Shown: positions 1-6,114, numbered from the stretch's first letter. The stretch: 6,490 nt of DNA from Candidatus Dormiibacterota bacterium (GCA_019234035.1 JAFALX010000422.1:1-6490), one strand, 5' to 3'. A program made the numbers and translations. Notes: generated by a model from the letters alone, not told the origin.

Positions 1-444
1 GCCGCGCCGCTGCAGGGCGGCGGCGATGCGCCGCCGGGCGCCGTCGTCCACGTCACCCTTCTTCCGCTCACGCTCATACAGCTTCTGCGCCACGTCCGAG
101 GCAATGCGGACCTCGTCGTCCTCATCGATCTCACCGAGCGCGACAACCGCAGCCGCGTTCGAGATGCCACGTCGCCGCATATCCGCGATCACGCGCCCCT
201 TCCCGTGTCCAGCGCGCGCATGCCGCCCAACCAACGAGACCGCCAGCGCCGTGTCATCGACGTATCCCAGCTCGCGGCACTTCGCGATCGCCGCACGCGC
301 AGCCCGGTTCTAGTACCCGCGCTGGTGCAACTTCCGCTCTAGAACGGAAGCTGCTTGCGATGCGCCACCAAGGATGCGCAACGCGGCGTCCAGAGCAGCC
401 TCCGCGTCGTCGGGATCAACGACGGTCACGGGCGAGCGTCGCAT
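1..444 (-). pseudogene. recX: RecX regulatory protein, interrupted by in-frame TAG, 3' end off window
   Basis: RecX binds RecA filaments and modulates their growth and ATPase activity; it commonly lies just downstream of recA, as here. From an ATG at 442-444 the frame gives 44 residues ending in a typical first RecX helical repeat (AALRILGGASQAASVLERKL, then HQRGY). It stops at TAG (310-312). Without any frame change, the next 103 codons to the window edge continue the family pattern: AIAKCRELGYVDD, then GHGKGRVIADMRRRGIS. No stop or frameshift occurs in those 103 codons, so only one codon breaks the gene. Read through, it would exceed 147 residues, near the usual RecX length of about 150-200. 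The start is uncertain. The ATG has no clear ribosome binding site, whereas an in-frame GTG at 478-480 has AAGG 11 nt upstream. Restart after the stop is not obvious; the first downstream ATG (178-180) would omit the first repeat and much of the second. The family assignment is firm; calling it a pseudogene assumes the stop is real and not recoded. Confidence 0.85.
310..312 (-). other. In-frame amber codon interrupting recX
   Basis: The plus strand reads CTA, which is TAG on the coding strand, between the GY codons and the NRAARAAIAK segment of the RecX frame. Homology is continuous on both sides. A single base change from CAG, GAG, AAG or TGG would produce it. It falls in the linker after the first helical repeat, a position where RecX proteins usually have a variable residue. 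Confidence 0.9.
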
Positions 445-495
445 TGAGCTAGTGCGGTCCCGGGGCGGATGGGATCGCACTCGCAGCGCGACCTT

Positions 496-542
496 CTCGA
501 GGGCGCGACACGTATACCAAGAGCGCTCGTCGCGCCCTCGAG
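496..542 (-). repeat. 14-bp perfect inverted repeat (stem-loop) upstream of recX
   Basis: The arms CTCGAGGGCGCGAC (496-509) and GTCGCGCCCTCGAG (529-542) are perfectly complementary across a 19-nt loop. The loop itself contains two short palindromes, GTATAC (512-517) and GAGCGCTC (521-528). On the recA-recX transcript this would be a very stable hairpin. It is followed directly by AAGG, and there is no U-run, so it is not a textbook intrinsic terminator. It could act as an attenuator, an RNA processing or stability element, or a protein-binding site. If recX starts at the GTG at 478-480, the stem sits right against its Shine-Dalgarno sequence. The structure is directly seen; the function is inferred. 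Confidence 0.75.
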
Positions 543-550
543 CAAGGCCC

Positions 551-571
551 TCGGGCCGCACCGCGGCCCGA
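551..571 (-). terminator. GC-rich hairpin downstream of recA, possible U-less terminator
   Basis: TCGGGCCGC (551-559) and GCGGCCCGA (563-571) form a perfect 9-bp stem with a 3-nt loop, beginning about 50 nt after the recA stop. No U-run follows on the minus strand. High-GC bacteria often have hairpins of this sort after genes, but whether this one terminates transcription cannot be told from sequence. In E. coli a terminator between recA and recX allows only partial readthrough, so a similar role is reasonable here. Confidence 0.5.
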
Positions 572-621
572 CGCCGTGGTCGCGTTTCGAGTGTGACCCC
601 GTCCGCCCGCGACCACTGTGA

Positions 622-1767
622 TCATGCGACCGGCGAAGGAGAAGCGCCGTTGTCCCCGGCGGCAGCAACAGGCTGCTCCGGCAGCGACGCGGAGCGCACC
701 TTGCCCGCGACCTCCTCGAGCAGATCCGGGTTCTGGCGGAGGAAGTCGCGCACGTTCTCGCGGCCCTGGCCGAGGCGCATGTCCCCGTACGAGAACCAGG
801 CGCCGCTCTTGTCGATGACGCGCGCGTCGATCGCCATGTCCAGCACGCTGCCTGCGTACGAGATGCCCTCGTTGTAGAGGATGTCGAACTCGGCCGAGCG
901 GAAGGGCGGGGCCACCTTGTTCTTGACAACCTTGACTTTGACGCGACTGCCGATGACGTCGAGCCCCTGCTTGATCGAATCGATCTTGCGGATGTCCATG
1001 CGGACGGACGCGTAGAACTTGAGCGCGCGCCCGCCGGTCGTCACCTCGGGGTTGCCGAACATGACGCCGACCTTCTCACGCAGCTGGTTGATGAAGATGA
1101 CGCTGGTGTTGGAGCGGCTGATCGCCGCCGTCAACTTGCGCATCGCCTGCGACATCAGCCGCGCCTGCAGCCCGACGTGCGTGTCCCCCATCTCACCGTC
1201 GATCTCGGCCTTGGGCACCAGCGCCGCCACGGAGTCGATCACGATGACGTCGACCGCGCCGCTGCGCACCAGCACCTCGACGATCTCCAGCGCCTGCTCG
1301 CCGGTGTCCGGCTGCGAGATGAGCAGCTCCTCGGTGCGCACGCCGATGCGGGCGGCGTACTGCGGATCCAGCGCGTGCTCCGCATCGATGAACGCGGCCA
1401 CGCCGCCCTTGCGCTGCGCCTCCGCGATCACGTGCAGCGTGAGAGTCGTCTTGCCCGACGACTCCGGGCCGTACACCTCGACGATGCGGCCGCGCGGCAC
1501 GCCGCCGACGCCCAGCGCGATGTCCAGGGTCAATGCCCCGGTGGGGATGATCTCGACGCGCTGCGCCTGGGCCTCGCCCAGCCGCATGATCGCACCCTTG
1601 CCGTGGGAGCGCTCGATCTGCCCGAGCGCGGTCTGCAGCGCGCGGTCGCGTTCAGTGGTCACGGGCTCACTCTGCTCCTTCGCGCCGTCCTTCGACGCAC
1701 GCCCGGCGCGGCGGCCGTTGACTTCGACGACGGGATCGGCGACGACGCCGTTCGCTGTGCTGCTCAT
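622..1767 (-). CDS. recA: RecA recombinase (381 aa)
   Basis: RecA forms ATP-dependent filaments on single-stranded DNA, catalyses strand exchange in recombinational repair, and stimulates LexA self-cleavage in the SOS response. The match to the family is near continuous. Walker A GPESSGKTT is at residues 100-108 (K106). The catalytic glutamate E130 lies in FIDAEHALDP, and Walker B VIVIDS is at 174-179. Loop L1 lies around 188-203. Q228 in FINQLREKVGVMFGNP begins loop L2. Numbering is offset by 34 from E. coli RecA. The ATG start is supported by GGAG 7 nt upstream (1775-1778). This gives an N-terminal extension of about 35 residues, rich in charged and small residues, before the normal first helix (RALQTALGQIE). 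A GTG at 1660-1662 preceded by AAGGAG 12 nt upstream could give a conventional-length form. The C-terminal tail is Ala/Pro-rich and less acidic than that of E. coli. recX follows after 177 nt, and upstream lies an SOS-type promoter. Confidence 0.98.
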   Translation of the reverse strand: MSSTANGVVADPVVEVNGRRAGRASKDGAKEQSEPVTTERDRALQTALGQIERSHGKGAIMRLGEAQAQRVEIIPTGALTLDIALGVGGVPRGRIVEVYGPESSGKTTLTLHVIAEAQRKGGVAAFIDAEHALDPQYAARIGVRTEELLISQPDTGEQALEIVEVLVRSGAVDVIVIDSVAALVPKAEIDGEMGDTHVGLQARLMSQAMRKLTAAISRSNTSVIFINQLREKVGVMFGNPEVTTGGRALKFYASVRMDIRKIDSIKQGLDVIGSRVKVKVVKNKVAPPFRSAEFDILYNEGISYAGSVLDMAIDARVIDKSGAWFSYGDMRLGQGRENVRDFLRQNPDLLEEVAGKVRSASLPEQPVAAAGDNGASPSPVA

Positions 1768-1774
1768 TCGGGTA

Positions 1775-1778
1775 CTCC
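1775..1778 (-). promoter_or_regulatory. Ribosome binding site of recA deciding the long start
   Basis: GGAG on the minus strand lies 7 nt before the ATG at 1765-1767, which is ideal spacing. It favours translation of the extended RecA over the internal GTG at 1660-1662, whose AAGGAG (1675-1680) lies a less favourable 12 nt away. Confidence 0.7.
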
Positions 1779-1857
1779 AACCAAAACGCAGGACGGGGAC
1801 GCCTGCTGTTACGGACTGCTGAGACGAGGCGGCGCCGCGGCGGGCGGAGCGATCCGG

Positions 1858-1877
1858 GTTCGCTTTGGGGGGCGAAC
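1858..1877. repeat. Perfect inverted repeat GTTCGC-N8-GCGAAC at recA transcription start
   Basis: The 6-bp arms at 1858-1863 and 1872-1877 are exact inverses, with TTTGGGGG between them. The element covers the predicted recA start point and the first transcribed bases. One arm shares its GAAC half with the SOS-box-like site next to it. It could be a second operator for LexA or another regulator, or a small 5' hairpin in the mRNA. Confidence 0.5.
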
Positions 1878-1885
1878 ATTTGTAC
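1874..1885 (-). promoter_or_regulatory. Putative LexA/SOS box of recA
   Basis: The minus strand reads GTACAAATGTTC. The SOS box of Gram-positive and actinobacterial LexA is a GAAC-N4-GTTC palindrome, so this matches seven of eight conserved positions, the deviation being GTAC for GAAC. The site overlaps the last two bases of the predicted -10 and extends to about +1, which is where a repressor would block initiation. Its position before recA, the most widely conserved LexA target, strengthens the call. Confidence 0.6.
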
Positions 1886-1912
1886 TGTAGCGGGTGCGAC
1901 GCCGGCTGGCAA
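1884..1912 (-). promoter_or_regulatory. Sigma70-type promoter of recA
   Basis: The -35 is TTGCCA (1907-1912, five of six consensus bases) and the -10 is TACAGT (1884-1889, four of six), separated by exactly 17 nt. The predicted start is near 1876-1878, leaving an untranslated leader of about 110 nt before recA. The SOS-like box overlaps the -10. The promoter means recA need not depend on readthrough from the opp operon. Confidence 0.65.
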
Positions 1913-1980
1913 GGGCATCACCGCGAGGCTAACGCGGGCCGGTGGCAGCGCGACGGACAACCGAGAGGCAACGCCCGGCT

Positions 1981-3006
1981 CTAGACCTTGGTGCGCACCT
2001 CGTCGGAGAAGTGGCACTTGGCGAAGCGGCCGGGTGACTTCTCCTGCAGCTGGGGGTCCTCGTCGGCGCAGATCCCGGGCACCCGCGCGATCGGGCAGCG
2101 GGTGTGGAAGTTGCAGCCGGACGGCGGGAACAGCGGCGACGGGATCTCGCCGCTGAGCTCGACGAGCCGGCGCTGCGACTCGATCTTCGGATCCGGAACA
2201 GGGATCGCGGACAGCAGCGCCTTGGTGTACGGGTGCTCCTGGCTCTCGTACAGATCCTCGCTCGGGGAGATCTCCACGATCTTGCCCAGGTACATGACCA
2301 TCACGCGGTCGCTGATGTGGCGCACCACGGACAGGTCGTGCGCGATGAACAGATACGTGAGGTTGAACTCGCGCTGCAGGTCCTCGAGCAGGTTGATGAT
2401 CTGCGCCTGGATTGACACGTCCAGCGCCGAGATCGGCTCGTCGCACACGATCAGCTTGGGGTTGAGCGCGAGCGCGCGCGCGACGCCGATGCGCTGCCGC
2501 TGACCGCCGGAGAACTCGTGCGGGTAGCGGTTGTTGAAGTACGGATTGAGGCCGACGACGCGCAGGAGCTCCTGCACCTTGCGGTCCTTCTCCTTGTGGT
2601 CGTGCAGGCCGAAGTTCACGAGCGGCTCGGCGATGATGTCGCCCACGGTCATGCGCGGATCCAGCGACGCGAACGGATCCTGGAAGATCATCTGAAGGTG
2701 CCGGCGCTGCTGGCGCAGCCTCTCGCCGCGAAGGGTGGTCAGGTCGACGCCGTCGAAGATCACCTGCCCGGACGTCGCCGGCACCAGCTGCGTGATGACG
2801 CGGCCGAGCGTCGACTTGCCGGAGCCGGACTCACCCACGAGGCCGACGGTCTCGCCCGGCTTGATGTCAAAGCTGACGTCTTCGACGGCGTGCACCACGC
2901 CCGAGACCCCGGCGCGGAAGTGCTTGGTGACGTGGGCGACTCGCAGCAGGGGCTCTGCGGGCTGCGGCGTCGCTCCCGGGCGAACTGCGGCGGCGTCAAC
3001 TGCCAC
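1981..3006 (-). CDS. oppF: Oligopeptide ABC transporter ATPase, OppF/DppF type (341 aa)
   Basis: This is one of the two cytoplasmic ATPases that power peptide import through OppB/OppC. In order it shows Walker A GESGSGKST (58-66), the Q-loop glutamine Q109, signature SGGQRQR (166-172), Walker B LIVCDE (185-190), D-loop SALD (193-196) and switch histidine H223. The C-terminal oligopeptide-transporter extension follows, with HPYTKALL and four cysteines, C298, C304, C313 and C331. The equivalent cysteines in the family, shown for mycobacterial OppD, bind an iron-sulfur cluster; that this protein does so is inferred. The start is GTG, supported by AGGAG 6 nt upstream, and lies inside the end of oppD (11-nt overlap), which suggests translational coupling. 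The order B-C-D-F and the GQRQRIGVARAL variant of the signature region favour OppF over OppD. Peptide specificity (di- or oligopeptide, or even nickel) cannot be read from the ATPase. Confidence 0.93.
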   Translation of the reverse strand: MAVDAAAVRPGATPQPAEPLLRVAHVTKHFRAGVSGVVHAVEDVSFDIKPGETVGLVGESGSGKSTLGRVITQLVPATSGQVIFDGVDLTTLRGERLRQQRRHLQMIFQDPFASLDPRMTVGDIIAEPLVNFGLHDHKEKDRKVQELLRVVGLNPYFNNRYPHEFSGGQRQRIGVARALALNPKLIVCDEPISALDVSIQAQIINLLEDLQREFNLTYLFIAHDLSVVRHISDRVMVMYLGKIVEISPSEDLYESQEHPYTKALLSAIPVPDPKIESQRRLVELSGEIPSPLFPPSGCNFHTRCPIARVPGICADEDPQLQEKSPGRFAKCHFSDEVRTKV

Positions 3007-4135
3007 GGAGATCTCCTACAGCTTCCGTATCGGGTTCGATCTCGCGGCTGTCCTCGAGCTTCTCCACGAGCGTCTTCGGCGGACGCACGCCGCTGGCCGC
3101 ACCCGGGCGCGTGTCCGTGAGCGTGGCGGCGCCCATCTCCGCGTATGCGCGCTTCATCCGCACCCAGCACTTGGCGATGTGGCGGTCGTCGTCGCCGACC
3201 GTCTCCAGCGTCGGGTCGTCGCTGAAGCACTGCTCGATGCGGAACGGGCACCTCGGGTTGAACTTGCACCCCGGCGGCGGCGCGATCAGGTCCGGCGGCA
3301 GCCCCTCGATCGACTTCAGCCGCTCGCGCCGGCTCGTGTCCACGCGCGGCATGGAGCGCAGCAGCGACCACGTGTAGGGGTGCTGCGGGTTCTCGAAGAT
3401 CTGCTCCGCCGTGCCCTCCTCCACGATCTCGCCCGCGTACATGACGATGACGCGCTGACACAGCCCGGCGACCACCCCGAGGTTGTGCGTGATCAGGATG
3501 ATGGACGTGCCGGTGTTCTGGTTGAGGTCGCGCAGCAGCTCCAGGATCTGCGCCTGCACGGTGACGTCGAGCGCGGTGGTGGGCTCGTCGGCGATCAGCA
3601 CCTTCGGCTTGTTCGACAGCCCCATTGCGATCATCGCGCGCTGCCGCATGCCGCCGCTGAACTGATGCGGGTAGTCCTTGATGCGGCGGGACGCGTCGGG
3701 GACGCGAACCTCCTCGAGCAGGTCGACGCCGCGCGCCCTGATGTCGTCGTGCTTGATGACGTCGTGCGCGTACATGGCCTCGTCGATCTGGTAGCCGACC
3801 GACAGCACCGGGTTCAGCGACGACAGCGGGTCCTGGAAGATCATCGCGATGTCGCGGCCGCGCACATGACGGAGCTCGTCGGCCGGGATCTTGGTGAGGT
3901 CCTTGCCCCTGAAGAGCACCTGCCCGCCGGTGATCTTCCCCAGGCGCTGCACGAGCCCGAGGATCGACATGACGGTGACGCTCTTCCCACAGCCGGACTC
4001 GCCGACGATCCCGAGCGTCTCGCCCTCGTAGAGGTCGAAGCTCACGTCGCGGACCGCCTTGACCTCGCCGTCGTCGGTGAAGAACGACGTGCGCAGGTTC
4101 TTGACCTCGAGGATCGGTTTGGTGATGTCGGGCAT
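2996..4135 (-). CDS. oppD: Oligopeptide ABC transporter ATPase, OppD/DppD type (379 aa)
   Basis: This is the second ATPase of the importer, expected to form a heterodimer with OppF under the membrane pores. It shows Walker A GESGCGKS (45-52), Q-loop Q101 in MIFQDPLSSLNP, signature SGGMRQR (160-166), Walker B VLIADE (179-184), D-loop TALD (187-190) and switch histidine H217. The GGMRQRAMIAM signature is characteristic of the OppD/DppD branch. The C-terminal extension carries HPYTWSLL and four cysteines, C290, C296, C303 and C323, in the iron-sulfur-type arrangement. Beyond C323 there is a further tail of 56 residues, Ala/Pro-rich then acidic, which makes the protein longer than the usual 320-340 residues. 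The ATG lies 9 nt after the oppC stop with a modest GGTGA site overlapping that stop. The 3' end overlaps oppF. Confidence 0.94.
   Translation of the reverse strand: MPDITKPILEVKNLRTSFFTDDGEVKAVRDVSFDLYEGETLGIVGESGCGKSVTVMSILGLVQRLGKITGGQVLFRGKDLTKIPADELRHVRGRDIAMIFQDPLSSLNPVLSVGYQIDEAMYAHDVIKHDDIRARGVDLLEEVRVPDASRRIKDYPHQFSGGMRQRAMIAMGLSNKPKVLIADEPTTALDVTVQAQILELLRDLNQNTGTSIILITHNLGVVAGLCQRVIVMYAGEIVEEGTAEQIFENPQHPYTWSLLRSMPRVDTSRRERLKSIEGLPPDLIAPPPGCKFNPRCPFRIEQCFSDDPTLETVGDDDRHIAKCWVRMKRAYAEMGAATLTDTRPGAASGVRPPKTLVEKLEDSREIEPDTEAVGDLRGS
3013..3017 (-). promoter_or_regulatory. Ribosome binding site of oppF supporting its GTG start
   Basis: AGGAG on the minus strand, inside the last codons of oppD, is 6 nt before the GTG at 3004-3006. 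It supports this start over in-frame codons further in, and implies coupling of oppD and oppF translation. Confidence 0.65.
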
Positions 4136-4144
4136 CTCAGTGGC

Positions 4145-5086
4145 TCACCGCTTCTGCCGCGGGTCGAATGCGTCGCGCAGACCGTCGCCGAAGAAGTTGA
4201 ACGCCAGCAGTGTGACCGACAGCGCCGCCGACGGGAACAGCACGATCCACGGCGCGCTCTGCAGCAGGTTCAGCGGCGTCCCACCGGTGTTGGATCCGCT
4301 CGCGATGGCTCCCCAGGAGAACAGCGGCGGACGGATGCCGACACCGAGGAAGCTGAGGAACGCCTCGGTGAGGATGGCGACCGGGATGATGAACGTTGCC
4401 TGCACGATGATCGGACCCAGCGCGTTCGGGAAGATGTGCGTGAAGAGAATGCGGCCCTGGCGCGTGCCACTGGCACGGGCAGCCTCGACGAACTCGCGTT
4501 CTCGGATGCTGAGCGCCTGGCCGCGGACGAGCCGCGCCATGTCCATCCACGACGTCGCCGAGATGGCGATCATGATGGTCAGCAGCCCCGGCCCGAGCAC
4601 CAGGTAGAGCACGAGGGAGAGCAGGAGGTACGGCACGCCGTAGAACGCGTTGATGACGGTGCTGATCACGGCATCGAGGACGCCGCGGGAGAAGCCGGCG
4701 AGCAGCCCGACGGAGATGCCGACCACGCATACGATGAGCGAGGTGCCGACGCCCACGATCAGCGAGATCTGCGCGCCCTGCATCATCTGGCTGAGGATGT
4801 CGCGCCCCAGCGGGTCACACCCGAACGGATGGGCGGCGCTGATGCCGTCGGCGTACGCGAACTCGACAGGACACACGTTCTGCGCGCTGGGTTTGTACGG
4901 CGTCCACGCGAATGCCACGAGCGCGACGAGCACGATGAAGATCAGGTAGAACGCGCCGGCGAGCGCAAGCTTGTTGCGCCGCAGGCGGCGCAACCCGTCC
5001 CGCCACAGCCCCACCTGCTCACGAACCAGGACGCCGCCCTGGGTCGCGTCCTCCTCGGCGATCTGCGCCGTGACAACTGTGGCCAT
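4145..5086 (-). CDS. oppC: Oligopeptide ABC transporter permease, OppC/DppC type (313 aa)
   Basis: This is a membrane subunit that pairs with OppB to form the peptide channel. After a cytoplasmic N-terminus of about 40 residues with the OppC-type WRDGLRRLRRNKLALAG segment comes the first membrane helix (about 41-60). An external loop follows, ending in HPFGCDPLGRD (86-96), the conserved DxxGRD block of this family. Several more hydrophobic segments lie between about 105 and 180. The ATPase-contacting EAA loop is at about 197-222 (FVEAARASGTRQ, then FPN), and the terminal GDGLRDAFDPR (300-310) is standard for OppC. Two cysteines, C72 and C90, flank the external loop and could form a disulfide. 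The ATG is one base after the oppB stop, and AAGG lies 7 nt upstream within the last oppB codons. The length is normal for the family. Confidence 0.94.
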   Translation of the reverse strand: MATVVTAQIAEEDATQGGVLVREQVGLWRDGLRRLRRNKLALAGAFYLIFIVLVALVAFAWTPYKPSAQNVCPVEFAYADGISAAHPFGCDPLGRDILSQMMQGAQISLIVGVGTSLIVCVVGISVGLLAGFSRGVLDAVISTVINAFYGVPYLLLSLVLYLVLGPGLLTIMIAISATSWMDMARLVRGQALSIREREFVEAARASGTRQGRILFTHIFPNALGPIIVQATFIIPVAILTEAFLSFLGVGIRPPLFSWGAIASGSNTGGTPLNLLQSAPWIVLFPSAALSVTLLAFNFFGDGLRDAFDPRQKR

Positions 5087-5087
5087 A

Positions 5088-6044
5088 TCAGTACCTTATC
5101 CTCGGGTCGATCGCCGCATAGGCGATGTCGACTAGCAGGTTCGCGACCCCGATCAGCGCGGCATACAGGGTGAACACGGCGATTGCGATGTTGTAGTCGT
5201 GACGCAGGATGCTCTCGACGAACTCCTTGCCGAGTCCCGGGATTCCGAACAGGTTCTCGATCACGACGCTGCCGACGATGATGGTGATGATCAGCGGGCC
5301 GGCGATGCTGACGACCGGGATCAGCGCGTTGCGGAAGGCGTGCCGCAGGATGACGATGCGCTGGCGAAGCCCCTTGGCACGCGCCGTGCGGATGTAGTCC
5401 TGCTGGATCACGTCGAGCATCGCGGCGCGCGTGATACGGGTCACCTGCCCTGAGGTGTAGAGCCCGAGCGCGATCGCGGGGATGCTCAGCTCCTCGATGG
5501 TGCCGTACGTCCCCGTCCAGTTGAGCGGGTAGTAGAAGGCGCCGTGCGTGACGTTGAAGAGCCAGACGCCGAACACGAGGATGAAGACGCTCGCGAGCAC
5601 GAAGCTCGGCACGCTGTACCCGATCACCGCGAACGTCGTGAGTGTGTAGTCGACCCAGGTGTTCTGGCGCGCGGCGGCGATGACCCCGAGGACCGTGCCC
5701 AGCCCGAGCGTGATGAGCAGCGCCGCGCCACCCAGCATCAGGCTGACGGAGAACTCACGGAACACGATCGGCGAGATGGGCTCGTTCAGGATGGCGAGCG
5801 AGACGCCGAAGTCGCCGTGGATGGCACCCTTCAGCCAGTTCCAGTACTGGATCGGAATCGGGAGATCCAGCCCGTACAGGTGCATCTGCGCGGCGAGCTC
5901 GGCCCCGTGCAGCTTCTCGTTGACGAACGGGTTGCCGGGCAGGCTGTGCAGCGCCGCGAACACGGCGAATGACACCGCTAAGACCGTGAAGGCGATGAGC
6001 AGCAACCGCTGCCCGATGTAGATCAGGGTCCCTCTCGTCAGCAT
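5088..6044 (-). CDS. oppB: Oligopeptide ABC transporter permease, OppB/DppB type (318 aa)
   Basis: This is the first permease of the importer. It begins with a membrane helix (about 10-32) followed by the family's LPGNPF block (35-40) and an external domain running to about residue 95 (including NWLKGAIHGDFGVS). Further hydrophobic stretches lie at about 98-122, 133-160 and 185-200. The EAA loop is at about 216-240 (YIRTARAKGLRQ and AFRNALIP), which docks onto an ATPase. IENLFGIPGLG (263-273) and the terminal AIDPRIRY are typical of OppB/DppB. The ATG is supported by GTGAGG ending 8 nt upstream. It is the first gene after the terminator-like hairpin that follows the binding-protein gene. The stop codon is separated from oppC by one base, so translation is probably coupled. 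Confidence 0.94.
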   Translation of the reverse strand: MLTRGTLIYIGQRLLLIAFTVLAVSFAVFAALHSLPGNPFVNEKLHGAELAAQMHLYGLDLPIPIQYWNWLKGAIHGDFGVSLAILNEPISPIVFREFSVSLMLGGAALLITLGLGTVLGVIAAARQNTWVDYTLTTFAVIGYSVPSFVLASVFILVFGVWLFNVTHGAFYYPLNWTGTYGTIEELSIPAIALGLYTSGQVTRITRAAMLDVIQQDYIRTARAKGLRQRIVILRHAFRNALIPVVSIAGPLIITIIVGSVVIENLFGIPGLGKEFVESILRHDYNIAIAVFTLYAALIGVANLLVDIAYAAIDPRIRY

Positions 6045-6082
6045 CCCCTGGGCCTCACGTCGATCACCGCAGTATGAGGGAG

Positions 6083-6114
6083 AAAAGGCGCCCCGGCAAC
6101 GAGCCGGGGCGCCT
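6083..6114 (-). terminator. Intrinsic terminator/attenuator between binding-protein gene and oppB
   Basis: On the minus strand AGGCGCCCCGGC and GCCGGGGCGCCT form a perfect 12-bp GC-rich stem (arms at 6086-6097 and 6103-6114 on the plus strand) with a 5-nt loop. The transcript then continues as TTTTCT, the U-run of a rho-independent terminator. In this orientation it lies 25 nt after the binding-protein stop. Since oppB-F have no evident promoter of their own in the remaining 38 nt, it probably terminates most transcripts while letting some through. The reverse orientation lacks an equivalent U-run. Confidence 0.85.

Noticed and set aside
310..312. Programmed recoding of the recX TAG as pyrrolysine or another residue
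   Set aside because: Nothing in the window supports it: no suppressor tRNA or biosynthesis genes are visible and recX is not a known recoded gene. A mutation or sequencing error is simpler, though the idea is not excluded.
26..313. Plus-strand 95-codon open frame at the left edge
   Set aside because: It is the antisense of the RecX homology region, which is clearly coding on the minus strand.
496..571. Paired hairpins as a small RNA gene, tRNA or mobile-element end
   Set aside because: There is no tRNA fold, no transposase, no target-site duplication and no separate promoter evident. The position after recA fits an mRNA 3' structure better.
426..929. Minus-strand 167-codon frame spanning the recA 3' end and the intergenic region
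   Set aside because: It overlaps recA in a different frame and its Arg/Ser/Thr-rich product looks like an out-of-frame recA translation.
1019..1890. Two overlapping plus-strand open frames (267 and 237 codons) antisense to recA
   Set aside because: They lie opposite a complete, highly conserved recA. Their products have no recognisable domains and are composition-driven.
2735..5173. Plus-strand open frame of 812 codons antisense to oppF, oppD and oppC
   Set aside because: It is a codon-bias shadow. In GC-rich genes the opposite strand often stays open. The translation is low-complexity and rich in Arg, Asp, Val and His, matches no family I know, and covers three convincing genes.
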